In this document: positions 1 through 6,450 of the stretch, one piece after another
How the letters are laid out: every line of letters starts with the position of its first letter
Numbering within the stretch: the stretch's first letter is position 1
Made by a program: the position numbers and the translations under genes
Notes under the pieces: generated by a model
What the model saw: only the letters and a program-made list of their open reading frames with translations
What the model was told of the DNA's origin: nothing
Database searches by the model: none
DNA from: JBIICS01 sp044238735
GTDB lineage: Bacteria > Bacteroidota > Bacteroidia > UBA4408
Length of the DNA: 9,118 nucleotides
Assembly: GCA_044238735.1 (NCBI GenBank)
Contig: JBIICS010000115.1
Span: 1-9,118 of the forward strand
Direction of reading: 5' to 3'

Positions 1-1
1 T

Positions 2-496
2 ATTATCCAAAAGAATCTTACAAAACCAAACGAAATTTTAAACGATGTAAGGCTTATGCTGGAAAAAAACATCTCGCAAGAAGGAGCAAAAGACGGGATG
101 GATGGCACCCTTATTTGTTTTAATATTAATAACCCTAATAAAGTTTGGTACGCATCATCCTATAATAGACCAATACTAATTAGAGATCAACAAATAATTG
201 AACTAAACACAGAAAATATGCCCATTGGAAAAGGTGAAATTAGTAAGTCGTTTCAAGAATTTGAGTTAAACATAGTTAAAGGGGATAGTTTATATTTTTA
301 TACAGATGGTTACCCCGATCAATTTGGCGGACCAAAAGGAAAAAAATTTAAATACAAACAACTGAATGAGTTATTGCTTGAAGTTTCTAGTCTTCCGAGT
401 ACTAAACAAAAAGATATTTTAGAAAACACATTTCTAGAATGGAAAAAGGAAACCGAACAAATTGACGATGTTTGCATTGTTGGCATTCAATTTTAA
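2..496 (+). CDS. SpoIIE/PP2C-type serine/threonine phosphatase, C-terminal part (5' end outside window)
   Basis: The frame is open from the left edge, so the ATG at 56 is an internal methionine and not the start; 164 residues are visible. They form the C-terminal half of an SpoIIE-like (PPM/PP2C) phosphatase domain, which removes phosphate from serine or threonine of partner proteins, usually in signalling or partner-switching. The metal-binding acidic motifs can be seen: DGMDG (about residues 33-37 of the visible part), YTDGYPDQFGG (about 99-109) and the terminal EQIDDVCIVGI, whose Asp pair is the usual last metal ligand. The protein ends directly after the domain, as is normal. In Bacteroidota such domains often sit behind TPR repeats or a sensor region, but that part is missing here, so the input signal is unknown. 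It is 119 nt from the bioB ATG, with no clear functional tie to biotin. The domain call is firm; the substrate is unknown. Confidence 0.88.
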   Translation: MIQKNLTKPNEILNDVRLMLEKNISQEGAKDGMDGTLICFNINNPNKVWYASSYNRPILIRDQQIIELNTENMPIGKGEISKSFQEFELNIVKGDSLYFYTDGYPDQFGGPKGKKFKYKQLNELLLEVSSLPSTKQKDILENTFLEWKKETEQIDDVCIVGIQF

Positions 497-580
497 GGTA
501 ATTTTTACAACTAGGGCAAATCAATTATCGCCAACAATCTGTTTTTCAGCATTTTAAATTATTCATTATTACTCTTCCTT

Positions 581-590
581 TAATATTTTG
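581..590 (+). promoter_or_regulatory. possible -7 promoter element for the biotin operon
   Basis: The string TAATATTTTG resembles the Bacteroidota -7 consensus TAnnTTTG but carries a spacing or base deviation, and no clear TTG/TTTG -33 element stands at the usual distance upstream. Transcription from here would start near 597. That would favour the ATG at 616 over the TTG at 595 as the bioB start. This is the only candidate in the 119-nt spacer; support is weak. Confidence 0.25.
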
Positions 591-591
591 T

Positions 592-609
592 AAATTGGAC
601 TTTCAATTT
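592..609 (+). repeat. short inverted repeat just ahead of the bioB start
   Basis: AAATTG (592-597) and CAATTT (604-609) form a perfect 6-bp inverted repeat around a 6-nt loop. It lies between the candidate -7 element and the bioB ATG at 616. It could be part of an operator or a small leader hairpin, but such AT-rich palindromes also arise by chance. It does not match the usual BirA operator, which has two TTGTAAAC-like half-sites about 15 nt apart. Confidence 0.3.
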
Positions 610-615
610 TATTAT

Positions 616-1611
616 ATGAGTGATATACGCAATAATTGGACAACCGATCAAATCATAGAGATTTACAACCGTCCACTTTTAGAATTAATTTTTGATGCAC
701 AAAACATACATCGCAAATACCATCCTAAAAACGAAGTTCAATTAAGCTCGTTACTTTCCATTAAAACCGGTGGTTGCCCTGAAGACTGTGCCTATTGCCC
801 TCAGGCAGCTCGTTATCAAACTAAAGTTAAAGTTCATAAATTATTAAGTGTTGAAGAAGTTAGCGATGCTGCCGATAACGCAAAAGCCGGTGGCGCCAGC
901 AGAATGTGTTTAGGAGCTGCCTGGAGAGAAGTAAGAGACAATAAAGATTTTGACCGTGTGGTGGATATGGTTAAAACAATTAATGAAAAAGGGATGGAAG
1001 TATGCTGCACATTGGGCATGATTAATGAGCAACAGGCGCAACGTTTGGCGGATGCCGGTTTATATGCTTATAATCATAACATTGATACATCTGCAGAAAA
1101 TTATGAAAACATAATTTCTACCCGCACTTATGATGATCGTTTAGATACATTAAAAAATGCTAGAAAGGCAGGTATTACACTTTGCTCTGGTGGTATTATT
1201 GGTATGGGGGAAAGCGTTACTGACAGAGCCAACATGCTCTTAACCCTGGCAAACATGACCCCCCATCCCGAGTCGGTTCCAATTAATGCTCTTGTGCCTG
1301 TGGAAGGAACCCCATTAGAAGATCAGCCTTTAGTGCCGGTTTGGGATTTAGTTAGAATGATCGCAACGGCAAGAATTGTAATGCCAACTAGTGCTGTGCG
1401 ATTATCAGCCGGAAGGCAAAGAATTTCCATGGAAGGACAAGCACTATGTTTTATGGCTGGTGCAAACTCAATTTTTGCCGGAGATAAACTTTTAACAACC
1501 CCTAATCCCGAATTTAATGAGGATATGGAAATGTTTAAAATACTTGGATTAACCCCAAAAGAAGCTGTTACCAAAGAAAAAAAGGATATGGTAATATTAG
1601 AACAAGAATAG
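616..1611 (+). CDS. bioB: biotin synthase (radical SAM)
   Basis: BioB inserts sulfur into dethiobiotin to make biotin, the last step of the pathway, in the cytoplasm. With the start at ATG 616 the protein has 331 residues, close to the family's usual 320-350. The radical-SAM motif CxxxCxxC is at C54, C58 and C61 (GGCPEDCAYCPQ) and binds the [4Fe-4S] cluster. The ligands of the sacrificial [2Fe-2S] cluster are all present: Cys in SRMCLGAAW, Cys in EVCCTLGM, Cys in TLCSGGIIGMGE, and Arg in SAVRLSAGRQ. An in-frame TTG at 595 would add seven residues (MDFQFYY). I prefer 616 because MSDIRNNW resembles known BioB N-termini and the TTG falls close to the possible transcription start. It is the first gene of a tight four-gene biotin operon; the next start is 3 nt after its stop. 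Confidence 0.96.
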   Translation: MSDIRNNWTTDQIIEIYNRPLLELIFDAQNIHRKYHPKNEVQLSSLLSIKTGGCPEDCAYCPQAARYQTKVKVHKLLSVEEVSDAADNAKAGGASRMCLGAAWREVRDNKDFDRVVDMVKTINEKGMEVCCTLGMINEQQAQRLADAGLYAYNHNIDTSAENYENIISTRTYDDRLDTLKNARKAGITLCSGGIIGMGESVTDRANMLLTLANMTPHPESVPINALVPVEGTPLEDQPLVPVWDLVRMIATARIVMPTSAVRLSAGRQRISMEGQALCFMAGANSIFAGDKLLTTPNPEFNEDMEMFKILGLTPKEAVTKEKKDMVILEQE

Positions 1612-1614
1612 ATA

Positions 1615-2400
1615 TTGATTCAAAATAAAAACATATTATCAAACTTAAAGCTAAAACATTTTTCTGTTTTAGCTTTTTGCTTTTTTATACTTAATAATTC
1701 TTCTTTAGCCCAGAGCCGACCCTATCAACCCGCGAAACATCAAGAGAAATACTTTGCCAGTTTTTTTTATGGGGAAGGGCGAGCAAAATGGATATCAGAT
1801 GTTAGCTATACCGACCTTTACAACAGTGATGGTAACATTATAAAGGAAGGAACAGACGCTTTTAAATTTAAAATTAAGAATACATCCAAAACATATGGTT
1901 TGGATGTAGCTGCTCCATATGGCCCAGTAAGATTAGGATTGGGCATAAACTTTGAAGAATTTTATCTTGATAAGATACTTTTAAATTCAACATCAAACAA
2001 AGCCTATCTTCCCTTTAATGAATCGTTTAGATTTGATAAATTAAGCTTTACGGTTGAATACCCTCTTCCGTTTACACACGAGAAAAGATATAGTTTAAAT
2101 TTAAATTCCCGCCTGGGTTATTATGGTTTTAGCAAAGTAAAAAGTTATAATTTCTTTGGTGGCCCCTACTTAGGAAATACTTTTTTTGGCGGAATTGGTT
2201 GTTTAATGGATTTTGAAATTGTACCTCGCTATTATTTCTTTATTAATGTTTACGGAGAATACAAGCACTACCGAAACAGCGGAAGAGAGTTACCCTCGGT
2301 GGTAATCCATCGAATTTTTACGGGATCTGTGCAGGCCGGAATTAGGATAAATATGTTCGAATACGATTTTGTTAAACGTATTATTTTAGGCAAAGACTAA
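1615..2400 (+). CDS. exported beta-barrel-like protein of unknown function inside the biotin operon
   Basis: I do not recognise a named family. The 261-residue product starts with a signal peptide: lysines near the N-terminus (K11-K14), a hydrophobic core HFSVLAFCFFIL (15-26) and a likely cleavage after SSLA (A32). The mature part is rich in aromatic residues and glycine, with alternating polar/hydrophobic strands such as YGPVRLGLGINFEEF, LNLNSRLGYYGF and SVQAGIRINMF, which suggests a small outer-membrane beta-barrel; it does not end in an aromatic residue. The start must be a non-ATG codon: TTG 1615 is two codons after the bioB stop in the same frame, and the first in-frame ATG is far downstream at about codon 198. 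The signal peptide supports TTG. The stop overlaps the bioF start by one base (TAATG), so its translation is probably coupled to both neighbours. A role in biotin or precursor passage across the outer membrane is conceivable from context only. Confidence 0.82.
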   Translation: MIQNKNILSNLKLKHFSVLAFCFFILNNSSLAQSRPYQPAKHQEKYFASFFYGEGRAKWISDVSYTDLYNSDGNIIKEGTDAFKFKIKNTSKTYGLDVAAPYGPVRLGLGINFEEFYLDKILLNSTSNKAYLPFNESFRFDKLSFTVEYPLPFTHEKRYSLNLNSRLGYYGFSKVKSYNFFGGPYLGNTFFGGIGCLMDFEIVPRYYFFINVYGEYKHYRNSGRELPSVVIHRIFTGSVQAGIRINMFEYDFVKRIILGKD

Positions 2401-3554
2401 TGGAACATGGAGTTAATGAAATTCTTCGGGATAAACTTTTTAAAAGAGAAGAACAACAAACATTAAGAAATCTTACTATTCCCGAATTTAATCAGAAAGA
2501 TTTTTATTCAAATGATTATTTAGGTTTTACTCAAAATAAAAATATCTATCAAAAAGCCGTTTACTATATTCAAGAGGATTTTAGGCATACGTTAAACGGA
2601 AGTTCAGGTTCCAGATTAATTAGTGGAAACAATCCATTTATTGAAGATTTAGAAAATCAAATATCAAGAATCCATTTAGCAGAAAAATCTTTACTCTTTA
2701 ATTCGGGTTATGATGCTAATCTTGGCTTTTGGTCATGCATACCCCAGAGAAATGACACTATTTTATATGATGAATTAATTCATGCATCTATAAGAGATGG
2801 AATTAAACTTAGTAATTCTAAAACGTTTGCATTTAACCATAATAGTGCCGATGATTTAGATTTTAAAGCTAGCTTGGTTCAGGGAAATGTTTTTGTTGCG
2901 GTAGAGAGTATTTATTCTATGGATGGAGACTTCTTAAACACAGATATTGTAAAAGTATGCAAACATAATAAGTGGAATTTAATTGTAGATGAAGCCCATG
3001 CCTGTGGAATAACTGGACAAAATAACTTAGGCATGTTTAATTACCTAAACTGGCAAGATGATTGTTTTGCCCGAATTATAACCTATGGAAAAGCCTTTGG
3101 AGCGCACGGAGCAAGTGTTTTAGGAAGCAAGTTGCTGATAGATTATTTAATTAATTTTTCCCGACCCTTTATTTATACTACAGCAGCAATACCTCATCAA
3201 TTTGCTACCATTAAAGCATCATACGATTATCTGCTCAGGAACAATGCCGAACAAAATAGTCTGAATTTAAACATAGAATCTTTTAACGCTTTTGCAAACC
3301 AGTTGGGATTATCAAAACACTTTATTGAATTAAACGAAAGCCCGATTAAAGCCCTGCTACCCGGAAATAAGCAATTTACAATTGAACTCAGTAAAGAAAT
3401 AAAAGAACAAGGATTTTTAGTTAAACCGATCTTTTCCCCAACAGTCTCTGAAGGTAGGGAACGGATTCGTATTTGTATCCATTCGTTTAACACCGAAGAA
3501 GAAATTATTAGTTTATTAATCACGATTAATCAATTTATAACTAAAAAAGTTTAA
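2400..3554 (+). CDS. bioF: 8-amino-7-oxononanoate synthase (PLP enzyme)
   Basis: BioF condenses a pimeloyl thioester with L-alanine to give 8-amino-7-oxononanoate, the first step of the biotin ring pathway. The 384-residue length fits the family. It belongs to the alpha-oxoamine synthases (fold-type I PLP enzymes). Landmarks in order: SNDYLGF (37-43), typical of BioF; GSSGSRLISGN (67-77); DELIHASIRDG (124-134); ESIYSMDGD (169-177); VDEAHACGITG (196-206) with D197 and H200 contacting the cofactor; and ITYGKAFGAHG (227-237) with K231 as the PLP Schiff-base lysine. FSPTVSEGRERIRICIH (345-361) matches the usual C-terminal motif. KBL (glycine C-acetyltransferase) and other paralogues share this fold, but the position between bioB and bioD decides for BioF. 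Its ATG overlaps the preceding stop (TAATG), and bioD follows after 2 nt. Confidence 0.95.
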   Translation: MEHGVNEILRDKLFKREEQQTLRNLTIPEFNQKDFYSNDYLGFTQNKNIYQKAVYYIQEDFRHTLNGSSGSRLISGNNPFIEDLENQISRIHLAEKSLLFNSGYDANLGFWSCIPQRNDTILYDELIHASIRDGIKLSNSKTFAFNHNSADDLDFKASLVQGNVFVAVESIYSMDGDFLNTDIVKVCKHNKWNLIVDEAHACGITGQNNLGMFNYLNWQDDCFARIITYGKAFGAHGASVLGSKLLIDYLINFSRPFIYTTAAIPHQFATIKASYDYLLRNNAEQNSLNLNIESFNAFANQLGLSKHFIELNESPIKALLPGNKQFTIELSKEIKEQGFLVKPIFSPTVSEGRERIRICIHSFNTEEEIISLLITINQFITKKV

Positions 3555-3556
3555 AA

Positions 3557-4180
3557 ATGAGTGAGCATCTTGAAAAAAGATATTTTATTTCCGCAATAGG
3601 AACCGACTGCGGAAAAAGTATTGTTTCGGCTATATTGTGTGAAAAGCTAAAAGCCGATTATTGGAAACCAATACAAGCCGGTATAGTGCCGCAAACAGAT
3701 ACTGAACTTGTAAAAAGCTTAATAAGCAATAAAAAAACAAAGTATCACAAGGAGGCATATAAGCTTAAAACTCCGGCATCCCCTCATTACGCAGCACTTT
3801 TAGACAAAAAGAAGATCGAATTAAGAAAAATTAATTGTCCAGACACCTCTAATACACTAATAATAGAAGGCGCAGGAGGTTTATTAGTGCCCATCAATCA
3901 AAAGAACTATGTATATGATTTAATACCTCATTTAAATGCCGAATTGATATTGGTGGTTAATTTTTATTTAGGTAGCATTAATCACACCTTGCTGAGCATT
4001 GAATATTTAAAAAGTAGAAAAGCGAAAGTAAAAGGCATTATATTTTGCGGTGAGCTTAATGATAGCAGTAAACAAATTATTGACAATAATTTACCCTGGC
4101 CAGTTTTGGGGGTTATTGGAAATATAAGCGTTCTTAATAAAGCTTCGATTAAATTAGAAGCTGATAAGCTTGTGTTTTAA
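3557..4180 (+). CDS. bioD: dethiobiotin synthetase (ATP-dependent)
   Basis: BioD closes the ureido ring of 7,8-diaminononanoate using CO2 and ATP, giving dethiobiotin, the substrate of BioB. The 207-residue protein is somewhat shorter than the roughly 225 residues of E. coli BioD. The N-terminal P-loop is AIGTDCGKS (13-21), with K20 and S21 at the phosphate-binding positions. An alanine stands where the classical loop begins with glycine, and serine replaces the usual threonine. KPIQAG (37-42) is the conserved substrate-side lysine motif, and IIEGAGGLLVPIN (102-114) carries the catalytic-site Glu-Gly-Ala-Gly-Gly block. A hydrophobic strand LILVVNFYLGSINHTLL (130-146) and KGIIFCG (159-165) follow the family pattern. 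It is the last gene of the operon; bioA, needed for the step between BioF and BioD, is not beside it. Confidence 0.93.
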   Translation: MSEHLEKRYFISAIGTDCGKSIVSAILCEKLKADYWKPIQAGIVPQTDTELVKSLISNKKTKYHKEAYKLKTPASPHYAALLDKKKIELRKINCPDTSNTLIIEGAGGLLVPINQKNYVYDLIPHLNAELILVVNFYLGSINHTLLSIEYLKSRKAKVKGIIFCGELNDSSKQIIDNNLPWPVLGVIGNISVLNKASIKLEADKLVF

Positions 4181-4241
4181 ATGAGTGTTTATAAGTATCA
4201 GTAATTCACGTAAAACATTATTTTTCTATTTTTATTTTTTT
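4173..4241 (+). terminator. possible AT-rich terminator of the biotin operon
   Basis: TGTTTTA (4173-4179, overlapping the bioD stop) is a perfect inverted copy of TAAAACA (4211-4217), with a GTG/CAC pair available inside the 31-nt loop. A T-rich run (4218-4241) follows at once on the + strand. The position directly after the last biotin gene fits a terminator, but the stem is AT-only at its base and the loop is long, so it would be weak. Confidence 0.3.
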
Positions 4242-4574
4242 GGATTTTCAGCAAAGAATTATATTAATTAAAATTCCGAAAACACAAGGTGGTGCTAACG
4301 GAAGTGAATGTATGGTTTTAAGCAGCGTACAATGTAATTTCCTAACCATAGCTCCTTCCCCAAATATTATATGAAAAGAAATTTAAATATGTTAAGCTCA
4401 ATCCCTTTTCGTATAGAGATCAAGCATCACTAATACCTGTTTATGATTATTACGCCATATTCTTTATTCAAAACCTCTGAAGTCTTGGGTTCGGTAGTAT
4501 TTTACCAACTAATGTTTAGGGCATTATCTTTTTTCAGTGTTATACCTGCACATTTATACCAAGTGAAATAAAAA
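4181..4574. other. non-coding convergent spacer between bioD and recA
   Basis: No gene can be supported here on either strand. The stretch separates two convergent units. On the + strand there are short open stretches in two different frames: 4240-4374 (44 codons, opening with TTG) and 4352-4480 (42 codons with no start codon). They overlap, and neither has a ribosome binding site or a product I recognise. The residue makeup of the second (FKYVKLNPFSYRDQ, IPVYDYYA) is rather protein-like, so this could be the remains of a decayed gene, but chance is equally possible. No tRNA-like, riboswitch-like or direct-repeat structure was seen. Confidence 0.5.
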
Positions 4575-4597
4575 AGGCGGCGCCAAAGGCGCCGCCT
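4575..4597 (-). terminator. rho-independent terminator of recA
   Basis: A perfect 10-bp stem, AGGCGGCGCC / GGCGCCGCCT, encloses a 3-nt loop and is almost pure GC in an AT-rich setting. Read on the minus strand it is followed by a T-run (TTTTTATTT), and it sits 24 nt after the recA stop, so it ends the bcp-recA transcript. On the + strand the stem is followed by TAAAAA, with no U-tract, so it would act mainly in one direction. Confidence 0.9.
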
Positions 4598-4621
4598 AAA
4601 AACCCATGACAACTAACAAAC

Positions 4622-5674
4622 TTATTCTTCAGGATTTACCTGAATTGGATTTTTTAAAATTGAGTCCTTAATTTTATTTTCCATCTCTTCTGCTAATTCG
4701 GGATTATCGCGTAATAGTGATACAACCGAATCGCGACCTTGACCTAACTTAGTATCTCCATAGCTAAACCAAGAGCCACTCTTACGGATAATATTTAGCT
4801 CTACGCCCAAATCTATAATTTCACCAATTTTAGAAACACCTTCACCATATATAATATCAAACTCAGCTATACGGAATGGTGGAGCAACTTTATTTTTAAC
4901 AACCTTAACCTTTGCTCGGTTACCAATCACATTCTCACCATCTTTAATCTGACCTTGCTTACGAATATCCAAACGAACAGAAGCATAAAATTTTAAAGCA
5001 TTACCCCCAGTTGTTGTTTCAGGATTACCAAACATAACCCCAATTTTTTCGCGTAACTGGTTAATGAAAATACACGTTGTACTGGTTTTATTGATGGTAC
5101 CGGTCAATTTACGTAAGGCCTGTGACATAAGGCGAGCTTGAAGACCCATACGCGAATCACCCATTTCACCCTCAATCTCTGCTTTGGGCGTTAAAGCGGC
5201 CACCGAGTCAATTACTATAATATCTATAGCACCCGAACGAATTAAATTATCTGCAATTTCCAATGCCTGCTCTCCATTATCCGGTTGAGAGATTAATAAA
5301 TTTTCAGTATCAACTCCTAATTTTCTTGCGTAAGTAACATCAAATGCATGCTCCGCATCTATTATAGCTGCAATACCACCTTTCTTTTGAGCTTCGGCAA
5401 TAGCATGAATTGCTAAAGTTGTTTTACCCGAAGATTCAGGACCGTAAATTTCTATTACACGGCCACGAGGAAAACCACCAACCCCAAGAGCTAAATCTAA
5501 TCCTATAGACCCCGATGAAATAGCATCAATTTGTTCTATAGGCGACTCTCCCATTTTCATAATGGTGCCCTTACCATAGGTTTTTTCTAACTTATCTAAA
5601 GTTAATTGTAAAGCCTTTAGCTTTTCTTTGTTAAACTCTTTTGCCGGAGTTTCTTTTACTGTTTCTTTGCTCAT
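4622..5674 (-). CDS. recA: RecA recombinase
   Basis: RecA forms a filament on single-stranded DNA, drives homologous pairing and strand exchange, and helps LexA-type repressors cleave themselves where an SOS system exists. The 350-residue length matches the family (E. coli 353). Seen in order: the N-terminal polymerisation helix region (about 15-35, KEKLKALQLTLDKLEKTYG); Walker A GPESSGKT (78-85); catalytic Glu in DAEHAFD (E108); Walker B IIVIDS (152-157); loop L1 around EIEGEMGDSRMGLQ (166-179); and the highly conserved stretch NQLREKIGVMFGNPETTTGGNALKFYAS (205-232) containing loop L2. The acidic C-terminus ends NPIQVNPEE. No key residue is missing. The gene lies 4 nt after bcp with no room for its own promoter in the gap, so it is probably read from the bcp promoter. 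A strong terminator follows. Confidence 0.98.
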   Translation of the reverse strand: MSKETVKETPAKEFNKEKLKALQLTLDKLEKTYGKGTIMKMGESPIEQIDAISSGSIGLDLALGVGGFPRGRVIEIYGPESSGKTTLAIHAIAEAQKKGGIAAIIDAEHAFDVTYARKLGVDTENLLISQPDNGEQALEIADNLIRSGAIDIIVIDSVAALTPKAEIEGEMGDSRMGLQARLMSQALRKLTGTINKTSTTCIFINQLREKIGVMFGNPETTTGGNALKFYASVRLDIRKQGQIKDGENVIGNRAKVKVVKNKVAPPFRIAEFDIIYGEGVSKIGEIIDLGVELNIIRKSGSWFSYGDTKLGQGRDSVVSLLRDNPELAEEMENKIKDSILKNPIQVNPEE

Positions 5675-5678
5675 ATTG

Positions 5679-6137
5679 TTAGTTGTTTAATGTTTCTAAA
5701 ATTTGTTGCGTGTGATTTTTAGTATCCACTTTTTCGATGATTGCTTCCACTTTCCCCATCTCATCTATAATAAAAGTATGTCGTGATATTCCGTCGTATA
5801 CTTTACCCATAAATTTTTTTGGGCCCCATACACCGTAAGCATTAACCACTTCTTTTTTTTCATCGCTTACCAATGTAAACGGTAAATCATATTTCTGGAT
5901 AAATTTCTGATGTTTCGCCTCACTATCGCAACTAACCCCAATAACCTCAATGCCTTTTTTAGTTAACGCGCTGTAATTATCGCGAAGATTACAAGCTTCT
6001 GCAGTACATCCCGGTGTATTGTCTTTAGGATAAAAATACAAGATCACTTTTTTACCTTTGTAATTTTTTAAGTTTACCATCTTTCCGTTTTGATCGGGAG
6101 CGTTTATTTCAGGTGCTTTATCTCCTACTTTTATCAT
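5679..6137 (-). CDS. bcp: thioredoxin-dependent thiol peroxidase (Bcp/PrxQ peroxiredoxin)
   Basis: Bcp reduces hydrogen peroxide and organic or fatty-acid hydroperoxides, using thioredoxin as the electron donor, in the cytoplasm. The 152-residue length is typical (E. coli 156). The active-site motif FYPKDNTPGCTAEACNLRD (35-53) holds the peroxidatic Cys44 in the PxxxTxxC setting of peroxiredoxins, and Cys49 five residues on, the resolving cysteine of the atypical 2-Cys PrxQ group. The N-terminus VGDKAPEINAPDQNGK and the later SRHTFIIDEMGK (118-129), with Arg119 near the active site, also fit. The ATG at 6137 gives a family-like N-terminus. recA starts 4 nt after the stop, so the two form an operon. 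A TAnnTTTG match about 100 nt upstream is the likely promoter. Confidence 0.96.
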   Translation of the reverse strand: MIKVGDKAPEINAPDQNGKMVNLKNYKGKKVILYFYPKDNTPGCTAEACNLRDNYSALTKKGIEVIGVSCDSEAKHQKFIQKYDLPFTLVSDEKKEVVNAYGVWGPKKFMGKVYDGISRHTFIIDEMGKVEAIIEKVDTKNHTQQILETLNN

Positions 6138-6450
6138 AATTTTGTTTTTTACTTAACTACAATTTAGTGCTTTATTTGTTTGGGATTCTGTTTTTACAAC
6201 CTCAATTTTCAACACTTATTAAACCAAAATCACATTGCAAACATAGGATAAAATCCTTAACATTATTATCATTTTTTAGATATTATTTTTAACAAAAAAC
6301 ACAATAGCCTGTATTTCAAATAGATAAAATGATGTTTATCAACTCAATTAAATGATTTTAATGTAATCAAATTAAATTTATACTTTTTTAAACCTAAAAT
6401 AACTTAAGGTATAAATGGAAATAGTTTTGATTTATTGAGAGACTAGTAAA
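6138..6450. other. AT-rich spacer with the bcp-recA promoter region
   Basis: This 313-nt stretch between nth and bcp is very AT-rich and holds no supported gene on either strand. It contains the candidate bcp promoter (6238-6245). A weak imperfect hairpin at 6392-6410 (ACCTAA arm against TTAAGGT), read on the minus strand and followed by TTTAAAAAA, might end the nth transcript, but it is short. A second perfect TAnnTTTG word at 6422-6429 is on the + strand and faces the end of nth, with no gene to serve, so I treat it as chance. Confidence 0.6.
6238..6245 (-). promoter_or_regulatory. -7 promoter element for bcp-recA
   Basis: Read on the minus strand the bases are TATGTTTG, a perfect match to the Bacteroidota primary sigma factor -7 consensus TAnnTTTG. 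It lies about 100 nt before the bcp start, implying a leader of about 95 nt. A good -33 TTG/TTTG is not seen at the usual distance, which keeps confidence moderate. No LexA-like palindrome was noticed beside it. Confidence 0.45.

Noticed and set aside
504..594. TTTACAA (504-510) and TTGTAAA (588-594) as a BirA biotin operator
   Set aside because: The two words resemble BirA half-sites but are 77 nt apart instead of about 15, and in the wrong order, so no standard operator is formed.
834..1019. 61-codon minus-strand reading frame inside bioB
   Set aside because: It lies wholly antisense within a well conserved gene, and its product has no family-like features.
1323..1574. 83-codon minus-strand reading frame inside bioB
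   Set aside because: Antisense shadow of bioB's conserved C-terminal half; no start signal or recognisable product.
3227..3523. 98-codon minus-strand reading frame inside bioF
   Set aside because: Antisense to the C-terminal part of bioF, which has clear family motifs; no support as a gene.
4271..4352. Short minus-strand frames (such as one starting MVRKLHCTLLK) and attC-like CTAAC words in the bioD-recA spacer
   Set aside because: The frames are tiny with no start context, and the words do not satisfy the paired integron attC core pattern.
6422..6429. Perfect TAnnTTTG word (TAGTTTTG) on the + strand
   Set aside because: It points into the 3' end of nth with no + strand gene downstream, so it is most likely chance in AT-rich DNA.
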